Positions 22,391 through 34,360 of a DNA stretch of 64,000 nucleotides are shown here, in pieces (within the stretch, counting starts at the first letter, position 1; every line of letters begins with the position of its first letter). The notes beneath the pieces were generated by a model. It saw only the letters and a list, made by a program, of their open reading frames with translations. It searched no databases and was not told the DNA's origin. This DNA comes from Scalesia atractyloides (lineage: Eukaryota > Streptophyta > Magnoliopsida > Asterales > Asteraceae), in NCBI GenBank assembly GCA_947069175.1, contig CAMTDV010000013.1, positions 55,434,610-55,498,609 on the forward strand. Reading direction: 5' to 3'. Made by a program: the position numbers and the translations under genes.

Positions 22391-23748
22391 TGTGATGATA
22401 CAGCAGTGGTTCTAGGAGCTATATCTTTTTATTTTCTTTCTATGCTGTTTTTATTCTCCATGGTCTGTACTGTTAACTTGATAATGGTTGGTTGGGATGT
22501 TTGGTTGGGTGCTTGGATACTAGACTTTATTTGCTATATTATTATGTATGTGGTTTGTTTGGTTTGTGATGATAATTTCTAGGTGAGTTATAGTCGCTTC
22601 CGTTCGTGTGTGAGGGTTGAGGCATTGTTTGCTGAGCACGTTCGGTATGGAGGGCACTATGGAACTGACTGGCACTTTGACAGTCTTGCAAAATTACCAG
22701 CTAAGTCTTTCCATTGTATTTTTGTATATTTATGTATATCTTTCTTCATTTTTTTTTTAGTTTTGTGTTCTCATTCTTGCATTGGGACAATGCAAGTTTT
22801 AAGTGTGGGGATGGGACACTTGATTCGTAGTGTTTAACTTAGTTAGTTGAGTCAGTCTTTTGAGTCAGGAAATTTGGAAAAAAAAATAAAAAAATTGAAA
22901 ATCAGAAAATGTCTCTTGTTTTAGAAGTTTTCAAATAAAGATGGAAAATGATAGAAAAGTCGGGTTTGTTCAGGATTCAAATAATAATAATAATATGAGT
23001 TTAATAGAATTGAACTTGTGTCTAGCTTGGATATGTGAGTAGGCTCGACCCGGTTTCTAGGTACCTTTAATATTAATATACTTAATTGTTAGTTTATTGG
23101 TGGGTACTAATCTAGGAAAAGTGGGGAAGCCGAAACCGCCAATAATACTATAAGTAATGCCATTATAAGCAAAAATTGTTAGACTTTGTTGTCAAAGAAA
23201 AAATAGAGAATAATTGAACTAGATTGATAAAAAAAAGGACGAGGCCTATGTAATCTTTATTGGGGATAGCTACTTTGAGTTACAAGAAAAAATGCAAAAT
23301 TACAGACGCTCACGTTGTCGCTTTCGGGGATAGTGATTCTGGTTGAGATAGCCTCTTGGTTAGGTATCAAAAGTATAGTGCTCAAAAAAAAAAGAAAAAA
23401 AAAGAGGAAAAATTTTGATGTTAAATTCTTTTGATTTTGGTATAAAACGATTAGGAAAGGGTCAATTGATTGGTTCCTTTTGTTTCATGAGCTTGAGGCG
23501 TGATTAGGTGAAACTACCGCTTTTAGTGTGAGATCCAAGGTACATTGACCGAACTTGAACATAAATTGCATGATAAGGGCTTGGAACCCGATTTGGGTTC
23601 GAGTGGACACGTATATTTGCAATCGCGGTTAACATGAGTTTTAATGTTAACAAGTAATCTAAGTTATGAACACGGGCATTTAATCTGACCATGATTCCGT
23701 TTGCATAATTCTTTTTCAAGGACGAAAAAGGGTGAAGTGTGGGATATT
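22391..23748 (+). other. Athila 3' untranslated region with polypurine-like tracts
   Basis: No believable gene. A GGGACAATGCAAGTTTTAAG segment followed by TGTGGGG near 22785-22810 resembles a block often seen after the last ORF in Athila elements. A second tract, AAAAAGGGTGAAGTGTGGG, just precedes the LTR. The region has A-rich runs (22880, 23380). Confidence 0.55.
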
Positions 23749-24592
23749 TGATGTATTGTAAAATACATCTATTTATCTTGTATAGTTTGTACGATTTCCA
23801 TTAGATTTCATTTTGTTTTTAGTTAAAATGTACGTATTTTTGTTCCATTTATGTTTTCAAGGTCTTGGTTGATGGAAATAGCTGAAACTGGTAGTAAACG
23901 AGACAAAATATGAAGAAACGAGGTACCGGAACACAATTGCAAGTTTGAGGGTTGAACCGGTATGAAAATTCAGATATTTGGGTCTCTAGCGGGCCGCGAG
24001 ATAGTGAGGAGACCTTCTCGTGAGTGGCGAGAGGGGTCTTTAATCTCGTTGAGTGATTTGAGGCGCCGCAGGGCGCGACAGGGTTAGCTATGCCACTCGC
24101 GGGTGGTGAGAGGCATGTTTTAGCAGTGAGTTTTGTGAGCTGGGAATTTTGAGCTGATTGGAAAGGTACAAATAGAATGTTTTCATCCCAAATCAACCCT
24201 AGACGCAAAGAGGTGAATTTAGATGAACTTAGTAGCTAATTTAGTAAGGATTTGATGGCAAGGAAGCACGGGAACCGTTTGCTAAGAGCCAGAACCATAA
24301 AGATCGAAGATTTAACGGATTTTGTCTTCCTCGTTTTGTCTTGTTTCTTAGTTTTCTTTCTTTTGTCAGTGAATTCTTTTTTTGAGATTATTATTTTGAT
24401 ACTTGAAACCACGTTTCTTGGCTAAAATTCTTAAACTACTTAGGTTGTGATGAACACTTGTTAAAGTTTAGATTTTTATCGAATCTTAATTGTGTTTATG
24501 GGTTTTTCTTGAAAAGTAAAGACTTTGGTGTTTTGATTTTGTGTGTTTGCATATCTTTACTTGATTATTAATTGTTTATCGTTTCACTGAAA
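23749..24592 (+). repeat. Athila 3' LTR, end missing
   Basis: Starts TGATGTATTG after the purine-rich GTGTGGGATATT and is followed by a small TGTATT...AATACA hairpin. It contains a GC-rich patch at 23990-24120 (GGGCCGCGAG, CTCGCGGGTGG). The 3' end is uncertain because the sequence changes to a gypsy H LTR fragment at about 24593. The 5' LTR for comparison is outside the window. Confidence 0.6.
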
Positions 24593-25175
24593 CGACGATC
24601 CTTTAAAACGGTCAAATCAAGTATTGAAAAACAAAATTTCGATTAAATTTGCGCTTTTATACCAAACAAAAAGGACTTGAATTTGCGTACAAAATTCAAG
24701 CATTTTAGTCTAGTTATGAAACAACCTACATTTACAAAAGTCATGAAACACTAGTCTTAGAAATTATAACAACTAAACTTTCACTACATAACAACGAAAC
24801 TATTTTGAGCCGTTAACATAAATTAAGTATGGAAGCATAATGAGGGCGAGTAGTGTTTGTGTGTGTTTGATCCCAAGCACCACAGACACATCTAAAGTTG
24901 GGTTTACCTATAACATAACAACAAGAAATAATATTAATTGTATGTGAAAACATTCAATTAACTTCCATCAACATGATAATCATTCACTTAACGTATTCAC
25001 ATATTATGCTTCTCATCATTCTTAATTAGTTGACCATTCTTGAACATAACCTTCTTGTTCGGTTGACCCGTTAGTAACGGGTCTTTTACATGACCATTCT
25101 TTTCCATATCATACTTATTTGTTTAACCCGTTCTTAACGGATCATTAGCATGACCTTTCTTAATATTTGACATTC
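24593..25175 (-). repeat. Fragment of a gypsy H LTR
   Basis: Begins TCCTTTAAAACGGTCAAAT and aligns by eye with 47401-47985 (TCCTTTGAAACGGTC...) over nearly 600 bp. It has more differences than the tandem copies have from each other, so it is an older or more distant copy. Both ends are truncated. Confidence 0.8.
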
Positions 25176-27250
25176 AAAAAATCGCTCTCGAACATTATAC
25201 ATCATTGGATTCGTATTGTCCAGACGAGTCTAATAGTACAATTTGGTAATCACACGTTTCGGAAAAAAATGTTAACATTTTCTTTAACGATAAGGTTACG
25301 ATAAAACACGAAGAAGGACAAGGAGAGAAGTTAGATTTGGATTTTGACACAGGTATACCAAAATCCATTTAAACTGGTACTCTACGTGTTAAAGATGGTC
25401 AAAATGAACAATATGAGTGAGGGTGTTAATAATTGCCCAAAGTTGATAAATGCTGAACAATATGTAGACGTTAGAAGAAGAGGTTTGAGGCATTTGTTCA
25501 AAGTGAAGATTCTAAGATGTGGAACTGTATGATTGATGGGTATATTGCTCCCACACGTCGAGTTAGCGGGAGAATTTTGGTACTTTCATATGAGAAGATG
25601 GAAGACTCTGAGAAACGTACACCAATTGATATGAAACACATTTGTAATAGGTATGGATCTTCTAGAGAGTTGTGGGAAGCTTTAGGAAAAAGTTATCAGA
25701 GTTCTACAAGACAAAGTACATGTGATCAAGCATGTGTAGCTAAGACTACACCTGTGAAGATTGAAGAAGGAGCTGATAAGAAAGAAGAGAAGAAGGAAGC
25801 TGAGAAGGATAAAATGGAGGTCAAGGATGCAAGAGCTACAGTGTGCATGGATGATATAGATGAGCTTACAGCAGAGGTATAAGTACAATTTCAATCTGTA
25901 AGTCATACTTGTCATAACTGCACTGAACTACAAGGTAAAGTTGAGAAACTATCGAACCAAAAAAAATTATGTTAGCTGAATTAGAAAAACAGAAAGAGTC
26001 AAATGTTCTTTTCAGTAAAAGGGAGTCAAATTGTTTAAATAAACTCAAATCAAATAAACAAAAAATCCACAGGTTGACCACTAAGTCAATGAAATGTTAC
26101 AGATCATTGATTTAGCTCATGAAATTGTGAAGGATAAGACTAATGAGGTTTTAGAAAAGTGCACAGAATTGGCTGGTGCACAAGCCAAAATTGTTGAACG
26201 TCATGGAAAGTTAGACAAACTTGGAAAATCCTCGTTAGCCAGGACTAAAATTCAAAAAGGTTTGAAAAGGGGTAGTGATAAAACGGGAGTGGGGTTTAGT
26301 AAAGCTTCATCTTCTAAGGATCAGGATTACTCCTTTTTACCAAATGAAAATGAGCTAACAGATTTTGTGCCTACTACACCAGCTGTAGTGGATCCGATAA
26401 CAGTTGACATACCTAATAGTCCAGTTTCTTTGAACGAATCTGTTAGGTCTAACAGTAGACCTCATAAAGTGGATGAGGATACTAAAGACAAAATGGTCAA
26501 ATCATTTAAAAAAGGGATCAAACAATAAGAAAATTTTTAAGAAAAGAGCTTGTTTTAAATGTCACAACAAAGGACATGTGGCTAGTTGTTGTCCTTTTAA
26601 AAAGGGTAAGAAAGTGGAGGCTGAGGTTGAGGTTAAGGATGGGAATTAGGTTGTTTTCGAATAAGAATGTTAAACCAAGTTTCCAGACAAAACAACCGAG
26701 ATTCCAATCTAACCGAGATTCCAATCTAAACCTTCAACATCGGGAAGATTTGATAGTCCAAGAAACTCTTCTCCTAAATCAAGTCATTATAATGGACCAT
26801 CAAATTGTTTTCAAAGTAAAAATTTTGGATATCAAAATTGATACCAGACTTCCAGTAATCGAAATTTCAAAAAAGAAACGAATATAGGGGTTTTAGTAAC
26901 TCACATGTTCAAAACAATCCAAAAATTTTTCAAAGTTCAGAATATGATAATGGGAGAAGAAGGTTTCGAGATAATAATTTTCAAAGGTCGGAAAATCCAA
27001 GAGTTTATTGGAACTCTCGCGATCAAAGATCTCGTGGAAATTATAAATCTTGTTCAACAACTTGGAAGACATCCAAGACTTGGTGTAGGGTGTGATGGAT
27101 ATGGGACAAAATTAAGTTATATTGATACTTATGGTCAACCCAAAACCAGTAGGGTTTGGGTTCTCAAGTCTAACTAAGTTGTTGAGTGTGTGAAGGATGA
27201 CCAAGAAGGACTGTTGATGTGTTCAACATTGGTTATTCCTGTAAAGCATC
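25176..27250 (+). mobile_element. Element F: Copia B-family element, left part (leader and gag only)
   Basis: The leader at 25185-25290 matches the gag-proximal leader of element B. It is followed by degenerate gag. The element is interrupted at 27250 by element G, with target duplication GCATC, and resumes at 44154 directly in 3' untranslated sequence and an LTR. Protease, integrase and RT are therefore absent, so F was already a deleted or non-autonomous copy before G landed. Confidence 0.8.
25344..27177 (+). pseudogene. Element F gag remnant
   Basis: Open pieces in changing frames. The gag core at 25517-25882 contains RVSGRILVLSYEKMEDS and SSRELWEALGKSYQSSTRQS, and ends Lys/Glu-rich. A coiled coil follows (25880-26330), then KDQDYSFLPNENELTDFVPT, matching the same patch of element B. 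A CCHC knuckle (CFKCHNKGHVASCC) lies at 26550-26594, then an Asn/Arg-rich region to 27177. Only the second knuckle of the B layout is visible. About six frame changes are needed, so it is long dead. Confidence 0.75.
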
Positions 27251-27709
27251 TGTTGGTGCATCATGTCTATTGCCTACGTCTAGGATATGTCGTTATTGTA
27301 TGTAGGGCTTAAACGTCAAATTGGAAATGTTATTGTTTGTTTTATGTATTTTGTAGTAGGCTCATACGAGTGAGTCAGATGACTTTACGAGTGACACTCT
27401 ATCACTCTTACGAGGCAACCACTCGCACGAGTCACAGTCTCTGTTTCACACACTCCAGTGCGAGTCATGTCGACCTACAAATAGAGGAGTGGTGTGTCAT
27501 TGCTAGGAGTGTTAGTCCAGTTGGTACGGAGAAGCCCTGCTGAATTGTTTACTTGCGTTTTACTTTGCACGTCAATCAATATATTCAAAGCAGTTAAACA
27601 GTAGATCTCACTTGTTCGTTTGTCAACCTCACTAACAATGAATTCCGCCTCTGTTAGTTGAGTTAGGTCAGTCGGGTTGCTCATCGGAGGAGCTGATCCC
27701 CCATTCACA
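27251..27709 (+). repeat. Element G 5' LTR
   Basis: Starts TGTTGGTGCATCATG and ends ATTCACA two bases before the PBS. Its TATA box is altered to TACAAATA (27476-27483), whereas the 3' LTR keeps TATAAATA. It contains several CTCGTACGAG-like and ACTCGCACGAGT motifs. Confidence 0.95.
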
Positions 27710-27711
27710 AA

Positions 27712-27723
27712 TGGTATCAGAGC
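27712..27723 (+). promoter_or_regulatory. Primer binding site of element G
   Basis: TGGTATCAGAGC, the initiator tRNA-Met type, two bases after the 5' LTR. Confidence 0.95.
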
Positions 27724-28367
27724 CTTGAGGCATGATCTGCTGACAAACGTCAAGTTTCTACAGGCTACCAACTGTTTCAGATTCAAATTCACTATTGCAA
27801 CTTTCTACTTCTACACTTTCCCAAATGATCTCAAAATTGGACGAAATTATGGTCAAATTGGTCTAGGATTCTAGGATATCACGTTAAATTCTATTCTAAT
27901 CAATCCTTAAAATTTCAGATAGTCGAGCTTAATAATGTCAAAATTGATAAAATTCATCTCTTTGGTGACCTAAGTTGTTTGGTACCGGCAGAGAGACCAC
28001 TCGCACGAACGATTGATCATACAAGTTAATTCATTCATACGAACGAGTAATCAAAAGTCCTTAAAATTAACAAGTTAAAATTGAAAATGTTATTCGCACG
28101 AAGTAACCACTCGTACGAGAGAATTACTCGTACGAACCAGATTGTCATTCGCACGAACAGCTTGTTCGCACGAATACTTCCTCTTATGAATCAGCTCATT
28201 TGCATGAAACTTGGTAGCACGAACTGTTTGTTATCCGCATGGAGAAATTTTTTTGTACTAATCAGTTTTTTTTGGAAAGTGTGTTTTTAAATTCTTGTAG
28301 AAAAAAGACAGAATAATTTTATAACGCATTTGCTACATCAGCGGTCACGACTACTTCAACACAAAAC
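27724..28367 (+). other. Element G leader with CGTACGA-type motifs
   Basis: An untranslated leader of about 0.64 kb. From 28000 to 28240 it carries many degenerate copies of the family motif (CACTCGTACGAG, TTCGCACGAA, ATTCGCACGAACAG). No ORF is supported. Confidence 0.75.
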
Positions 28368-29790
28368 ATGAACCTCAAGAAGGAAATGGGTACTATAATG
28401 AAACCGCCAAAGTTGATGAACCTCGAAGACTTCGATAATTGGAGTGAACGTTTCATGAATTGGGTTCAGGTAAATCATCTACCTGTTGGTTTTCTATCGA
28501 AGAAAAGTATCAATCTCCTGTTGGTGAAAATGGTCTCGAAAAGACATAGGCTCAACTTTCAGATTTTGAGAGAGAAAAGTTTATAAACGAGAAAAAAATG
28601 ATGAACAATCTTCAACAATCCATCAAAGAGGGCATACTGGCGCTATTACAACATGATGATGATGCACAATCATTATGGAATGCACTTCGATTGAAGTTCC
28701 AAGTAGTGCACAATTGCGAAAGAGCAAAAGGGCGTTGTTGAGTAAAGAATTTGACATCTTATTGACCATTTTGTAGAATGGAACTGAATATGGTAATTTC
28801 TCATTACCACGATTTATCGAAAGATTGGAGGGACATGAACTAGAAATGCAGAAGATGGCAAAGAACAAAGGCGTTCAAATGCAACAAGACGTCAATCTAT
28901 ATTTCAAGAATAGTTCTGCCGCTCAAATACAATCTCTGAAGATCCAAACTGCCTTTAGCGCTTACAGCACACCGAGCCCATTGTCAAATCAAAATAGTAG
29001 TTTTCAATCACTTGCAACAGTCAATCCACACACGTCTCAAAGCCCACAGTCATCACATGGATCTAGCAATCCCCAACTCAACCAGAACAGTCAATCAAAT
29101 CCTACTCAGTGGGTACTACAGTGCAATATCGCTGGTTGATTTCCAGAATACACAAAACTTTGATGAGAAGACCGCTAAGCAGCATATCTCACTATTAGCA
29201 TCGGTTCTCGAATCTTATGACAGTTTTGTAGCAAGAAAGATTGGAAATTCTGAAATGAACAGAGAGGCTATGATCAGATTGATCCGGTAGAGATGGAGTT
29301 GATCGACATCAAATCGTGTATGGCATCTATTGTTAGACACGCACAACGCTTCATGGAAATAACAGGGAAAGAGAACTTGGGAGGTTTGGATGGAAAACTG
29401 GGATTCGACAAGTCCAAAGTTACTTGTTTTAAGTGTCGGGAGAAGGGACATTTTAAACGTGAATGCCCAAACAGAGAAGTTCAGGGTAATCAGAATCCAT
29501 TTGCCGACAAATACTACAAGAAGGCTATCTACCACCATCCCAACCAAGAACTCTAATGGTGCAGATCAAAGATAGATATCCAGAAGCCAAAGACAAAGCG
29601 CTAGTGGTTAATCAAGAAGATGCGGGCTTTAACTTGGACAAATATATTTCCAAAAATGAGAGTTTGGCGTTGGTTGCTGAAATAATCGAAGAACCTGAAG
29701 AAGAATCAAAGACATCGTTTGATGAGGCACTAGAAGATAATTATTACTATCATACTTATCAGAAGAGCAGGAAATTTAAACAGTGCTTTT
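28368..29790 (+). pseudogene. Element G gag, N-terminal half with first CCHC knuckle
   Basis: Probable start at 28368 (MNLKKEMGTIMKPPKL), followed by the gag core (DNWSERFMNWVQ). After a frameshift near 28520 come LLQHDDDAQSLWNALRLKF, then a Ser/Gln/Asn-rich segment (28960-29110). The segment 29293-29556 includes FMEITGKENLGG and the knuckle CFKCREKGHFKREC, then an acidic stretch to a stop at 29790. Gag would form the particle. At least four frame changes or stops are present. Confidence 0.82.
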
Positions 29791-29824
29791 AAACATCTCC
29801 TGCCTAACGATATCTTGAAAAAGT

Positions 29825-31505
29825 TTGCAGGTTACTTTGGACCAAGCCATCGATCATTTTGTGACGAACAGAAGAAGCCTGATGTTGAACAGAGTTGATG
29901 AAAAGATGGAGAAGTTGACTGACGAGATTGACAAAGCATGCATGGCAAACATAAATGAGGTAAATGAGTCTAAAAGTGAGCTAGTGATCGAAAAACCATG
30001 TTTAAAATGTGCTGAGCCATGCAATGAATATGTTGTAAAAGACACACGATATACTGAGCTCAAAAGTTTAACAGACAATTTGTCGAGTGATTTTAAATCA
30101 ACTAAAGAAGCGTACGACAAAATGAGCAGAACTGTTAAACAATATGAAAAAGCACTCAGAGAAAATGACGGAACTCTTTCTATGCTCAAAGCGACAGTTA
30201 TGGACAAGCAAATGGCCATTAATATTCACTTAAATAGTATCGCTGAGCTAAAGAATGAGCTTGAGAAGGTAAGAATAGAAACTGAAAGGGTTAACAAATT
30301 GTTAATCAGTTATTCAACAAGCTCTTACGTCATTGATCACATTTTACCCAAAATTGAAAACAAAGATGAATCTAAAAACGATGATAACAATAGTGTAAGT
30401 TACGATCGTGTTCCACCCCTATATGGAATAGTTATGCTTGTAAAAAGCCATCAGGGGTGGAAAAGGAGCTCAATCTAAAACTGAAAACTGAACAATCAAA
30501 CGAGCTGCTTACAAACATCGATGTAACTTACACAACATCTGAAACTGAATGTGACTCTGAGGTGGTTAAAACAGTGGTCGAAAATGTCTTAAAAAGTGAA
30601 TCTGACAAGTCTGAATCTGATATTGAAACATCGGGAGATAGTTTAAACAATGATCCAAATGTTATATTTTATAAAATGCATGGATCTGATAAACTATTTT
30701 CTAATGAGGATTTTCCCATCAAGAACGTGAATCTGGATCGTGTTGATAAATTGTTCAACCTTGTGGAGGTAAGCCATTCTGATTTAGATAAACATAATGT
30801 ATCATATTACTCTAAATCAAAATGTGTCACAAGACCCGACCATCAAAGAAACAAAGATTATCCAGAGAATAGGAGGGCGGTTTGGGTTTCCAAAAGCGAA
30901 GAATGAACAACAAGTCCCAAAAGCTAAACTTTACTAAGAAAATAAATTTCGTTTTTGGGACAGCAACAGAAAAGGAAAAAGAAATCATGGGAACACAATC
31001 AAATGATGATTTCAAGGAAAGAAAAAGAATAAGAAGCAATTTTGGATTCCTTTGTCTGTAAAGACAGTAGGACATGCTACAAATGTAAGAATGTCAGGCA
31101 TATTAGACGATGTTGCTCGCAAATTAATCCAAAATCGGTATCTAATTCTAAAAGGTTCACAAAGGATGAGAAACAAAAGGCACCTATGGTTGCACCTAAG
31201 CAAATTTTGAAAATAAACAACGAACCCTATAAAAATGTTAAACCAGTTTTTCAACGTCATTCTAAATTTGAAATTAGTGAACATCAACTAAATATTGTCA
31301 AATGGATTCAAAATTTTATGCTAAAAGGGCTAATTTGAAAATGCAAACATGGGTTGCAAAATTTAAACCGTCCAAGGTAGAACCGAAACCTTCTGTTCCA
31401 AACAAAACCGAGCCTAAAAAGAACGTCAAAAACAAAGTAGGTCCAAAATTTGATATTCCAAACCCACCCAAGACCAAGCAGGCTTGGGCTTCTTTGTTTA
31501 AATAA
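29825..31505 (+). pseudogene. Element G gag, C-terminal half: coiled coil and degenerate second knuckle
   Basis: The segment 29825-30478 is an uninterrupted run of about 217 codons rich in Lys, Glu, Leu and Ser, with heptad-like spacing (predicted coiled coil) and a CLKCAEPC pair. An acidic Ser-rich segment follows (30457-30906). A damaged CCHC knuckle (CYKCKNVRHIRRCC, Gly lost) lies near 31075, and a Lys/Pro-rich tail runs to 31505. The layout matches gag of element B. The role of the coiled coil is probably Gag self-association (inference). Confidence 0.75.
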
Positions 31506-31551
31506 TTTCTTCCGCATGTGTGCAGGGTTTCTCGCGATCAATCATGTCTAA

Positions 31552-31842
31552 ATGGATAATGGATATGGAGCTTCCAGGCACATGACATGGATGCTTGCGT
31601 TGTTACACGATGTTAAAGCTATCCGAGGAGGGTACGTAGGTTTTGCCACAACGCAAGGAGGAAGGATTGTCGGTGAAGGAATTCTCACGAATGGAGTTGT
31701 TTCGTTTGATAAAGTGAACTACATCACGGAACTTGAGAACAATCTACTCAGCATTTCGCAGATTTGTGATAAGAAATTCACAATGCACTTCAATGATAAA
31801 GAATGCTTGATCTTAAAGCTGGGATTCAAGATTCCGGAGTAA
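31552..31842 (+). pseudogene. Element G aspartic protease with altered active site
   Basis: The active-site block reads MDNGYGASRHMT. The catalytic triad is D-N-G instead of D-S-G or D-T-G, and an extra Gly precedes Ala-Ser. The rest is well kept, with GGRIVGEGILTNG and YITELENNLLSISQIC leading into the pre-integrase region. Element B keeps the normal triad, so the change is specific to this copy. The frame is open for about 96 codons. Confidence 0.85.
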
Positions 31843-32767
31843 TGGATTATCATGCGTGCTCTGAGAGAAAATGATCTTTATGTTCCTGATATGAGTGTCG
31901 CATCAACAACATCAAAGAAGGTTCAATGCCTTGTTTCTAAAGCTACCAAAAAGGAGTCTATTCTATGCCATAGGAAGATGGGGCACACTCATCTTGGAAA
32001 GATGAATTATCTAGTGCATAACGACCTAGTGGAGGGTGTTATCTGAAAAGTTTTCATTTATCTGATGATTGTCTGAGCTGTAAAAAGGGGAAATAACACA
32101 AGAAATCACACCCACGAAAGCTGTTGAATTCTATCAAGCTACCACTAGAGAGGCTTCATATGGATCTTTTCGGGCCAGTAAACGTTAAAAGCATTTCTGG
32201 TGATCTATATTGATTAGTCGTTATTATGATTTCTCAAGATTCTCATGGGTTTTATTTCTGGAGAGCAAAGATGAAACATTTGAGACTCTAATGATTCTCT
32301 TCAGAAAAATCGAAAACATGTATCACTTGCCAATCAAAAGAATCCACAGTGACAACGGTACATAGTTCAAGAACAAACGGATGCTCGAATTCTGCAATGA
32401 AAAGGGGATTCTTCATGAATTCAGTGCTCCTTATACTCCACAACAAAATGGAGTAGCTGAACGATAGAATAGCACATTAATCGAGACTGCCAGAACTATG
32501 CTCGTCGATTCGAAATTGCCTATCAGTTTCTAGAGTGAAGCAGTCGCATCAGTGTGTTACACCCTGAATTGTGTGTTAACAGTTAAGCCTCACAACAAGA
32601 CTTGTTTCGAGTTACTTAATCAGCAGATGCCTAACCTTGCGTTTCTGGAGCCTTTTGGATCACCGTGTACTGTATTGGACCCGGATGGTAAATTTTGTGC
32701 CAAATCCTTGGAAGGATTCTTCGTGGGTTATGCTATTCCAAAAAACGTGTCTTCTTGCCGAGTCTAA
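31843..32767 (+). pseudogene. Element G pre-integrase and integrase
   Basis: The HHCC zinc domain is visible as CHRKMGHTHLGKMNYLVHND, then CLSCKKGK near 32070. The first catalytic Asp is in LHMDLFGPVNVKS (32155). The second block is SDNGT followed by a stop in place of Glu (32362). The third block is QNGVAER followed by a stop (32467). The C-terminal part follows (CYTLNCVLTVKPHNKTCFE, then GFFVGYAIP). At least four in-frame stops and one frameshift are present. The zinc and first-Asp region missing from element B is kept here. Confidence 0.87.
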
Positions 32768-33450
32768 ACCAGGTTATTCTTGCACAGCATGTTGATTGTC
32801 AAAGGTATACTACGCCAACGCAGAAACCTGGGGATCCATGGCTGTTTAACTATGATGGTTTGTGGAATTCTTTCAACCTACCAGATGTGCCTTTAGAAGA
32901 AGAACTTGTTATGCTCTTTCAACAACATCAAATATCTAATCAAGAACAAGTTACCAGACCGTTAGTGATTTCCCCATCACTTCCTGTGTCTAACACGTCT
33001 GATGATGGTCCAAGCTCTACTCGTCAAGATTTTGTACGTGCACCAATTGTCAACACTACCGAATCATCTGCCCAGCAATAGCCAAATGCCGGTTCTGATC
33101 GTGAACCAACTTTCGATGATGAAGGATCTAGTTCCGATGAAGGATCAAAGGAGATTGAAAGCTTCCTGAATAATCAAGCTGATCAATCAAATGTCAGGAA
33201 TGAAGCTTCATCATCCGCACCGGTTGTGGATGAAGTTATCAAAAATTTGCAAACACAAGTAGATGTCCCAAGTGAAGTGATGCCAAGGGCGCTTTCATAT
33301 CATCCTTTGAAGAATATTATTGGCAGCTTGCAAATGGGAGTGCAAACTCGCAATCAGATCAATAAGGATCTAAGTTGTTTTTATACTTGTATTGCTCCAC
33401 TAAAAACCAGACTTTCTAATGTTTTTTTGTTTCTCAAGTGGAACCCAGGA
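32768..33450 (+). pseudogene. Element G integrase-RT linker
   Basis: A variable Ser/Pro/Glu-rich linker in two frames (32695-33081 and 33226-33468). It ends in the block before RT, with EVMPRALSYHPLKNIIGSL. One stop lies at 33081. No catalytic motif is expected here. Confidence 0.7.
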
Positions 33451-33482
33451 ACTAAAAAGATGCGTTAAAGGAAGAGAGCTGG

Positions 33483-34360
33483 GTGCATGTAATGCAAGAG
33501 GAATTGCTTCAATTCCAGAAGCTGGGAGTCTGGAAGCTTATTAACCTACCAGATCATCACAAAAAGTTAAACACGAGATGGGTCTTCAAGTGCAAACGTG
33601 ATGATAGAGGGATTATAGTGTGCAACAAAGCTCGACTCGTGGTACAAGTCTTTCATCAGCAAGAAGGGATAGACTACGCTGAAGTCTATGCCTCGGTCGC
33701 CCATCTTGAAGTGATCTACATATTCTTGGCCTTTGCTTCTTGAAAGGTTTCAAGGTGTACCAGTTGGATGTCAAATCTGCTTTCCGGTATGGAAAAGTCA
33801 AAAGGAGGTGTATGTCGGCCAACCACCAGGTTTTTTCGATCCTATACACAAAGACAAAGTCTACCTTCTGAACAAAGCCTTATATGGTCTACATCAAGCC
33901 CCAAGACTTGGTATGAAATGTTGTCACGACATCTTCTAGACAATGGCCTTATTAGAGGAACTGTAGATTCTACCCTCTTGACAAAGGAAGTGGATGGGCA
34001 TTTGATTATAGTGCAGATATATGTGGATGATATCATCTTCGGATCGACAAATGACAAGTTGTGTAAAGACTTTGAAGAAGTCATGAAGCGCAAATTTGAA
34101 ATGATGCGACGGGGAGATGAAGTTCTTTCTAGGGCTCAGGTCGATCAAATGCCTGATGGTATCTTTATCCATCAGACGAAGCATGTTCATGACATATTTG
34201 AGAAATTCGATATGACAGGAACTAAACTTGCATCTACCCCATTAGCTCCTAATCACGACATTTGTCCAGATCTTAATGTAGTCAAAGTTGACGAAACATT
34301 ATACCGCTCCATGATCGGATCCTTGATGTATCTCACTCCTTCTCGACCTGATATCATGTA
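33483..34360 (+). pseudogene. Element G reverse transcriptase
   Basis: Copia RT blocks appear in order: VWKLINLPDHHKKLNTRWVF, KARLVVQVFHQQEGIDYAEV, a garbled VYQLDVKSAF-like segment near 33765, YVGQPPGFFDPIHKDKVYLL and ALYGLHQAPR. The active site is VQIYVDDIIFG (about 34018), followed by YRSMIGSLMYLT. Frameshifts occur near 33740 and 33910. The YVDD residues are intact. A connection-region stop appears at the end (ATGTGA, 34374). Confidence 0.9.

Larger units (their letters stand above)
22189..24592 (+). mobile_element. Athila-type element, right part (end of third ORF, spacer, 3' LTR)
   Basis: Continuation of the element at 7910-14297 after the element D insertion. It contains the end of the third ORF, a 1.3-kb untranslated stretch and the start of the 3' LTR. 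The LTR end is replaced by a gypsy H LTR fragment at about 24593. Confidence 0.8.

Noticed and set aside
22583..22837. An 84-codon ORF with a hydrophobic stretch resembling a small membrane protein
   Set aside because: It lies in the Athila 3' untranslated region and overlaps a conserved nucleotide block near the polypurine tract; no start context or homolog is visible.
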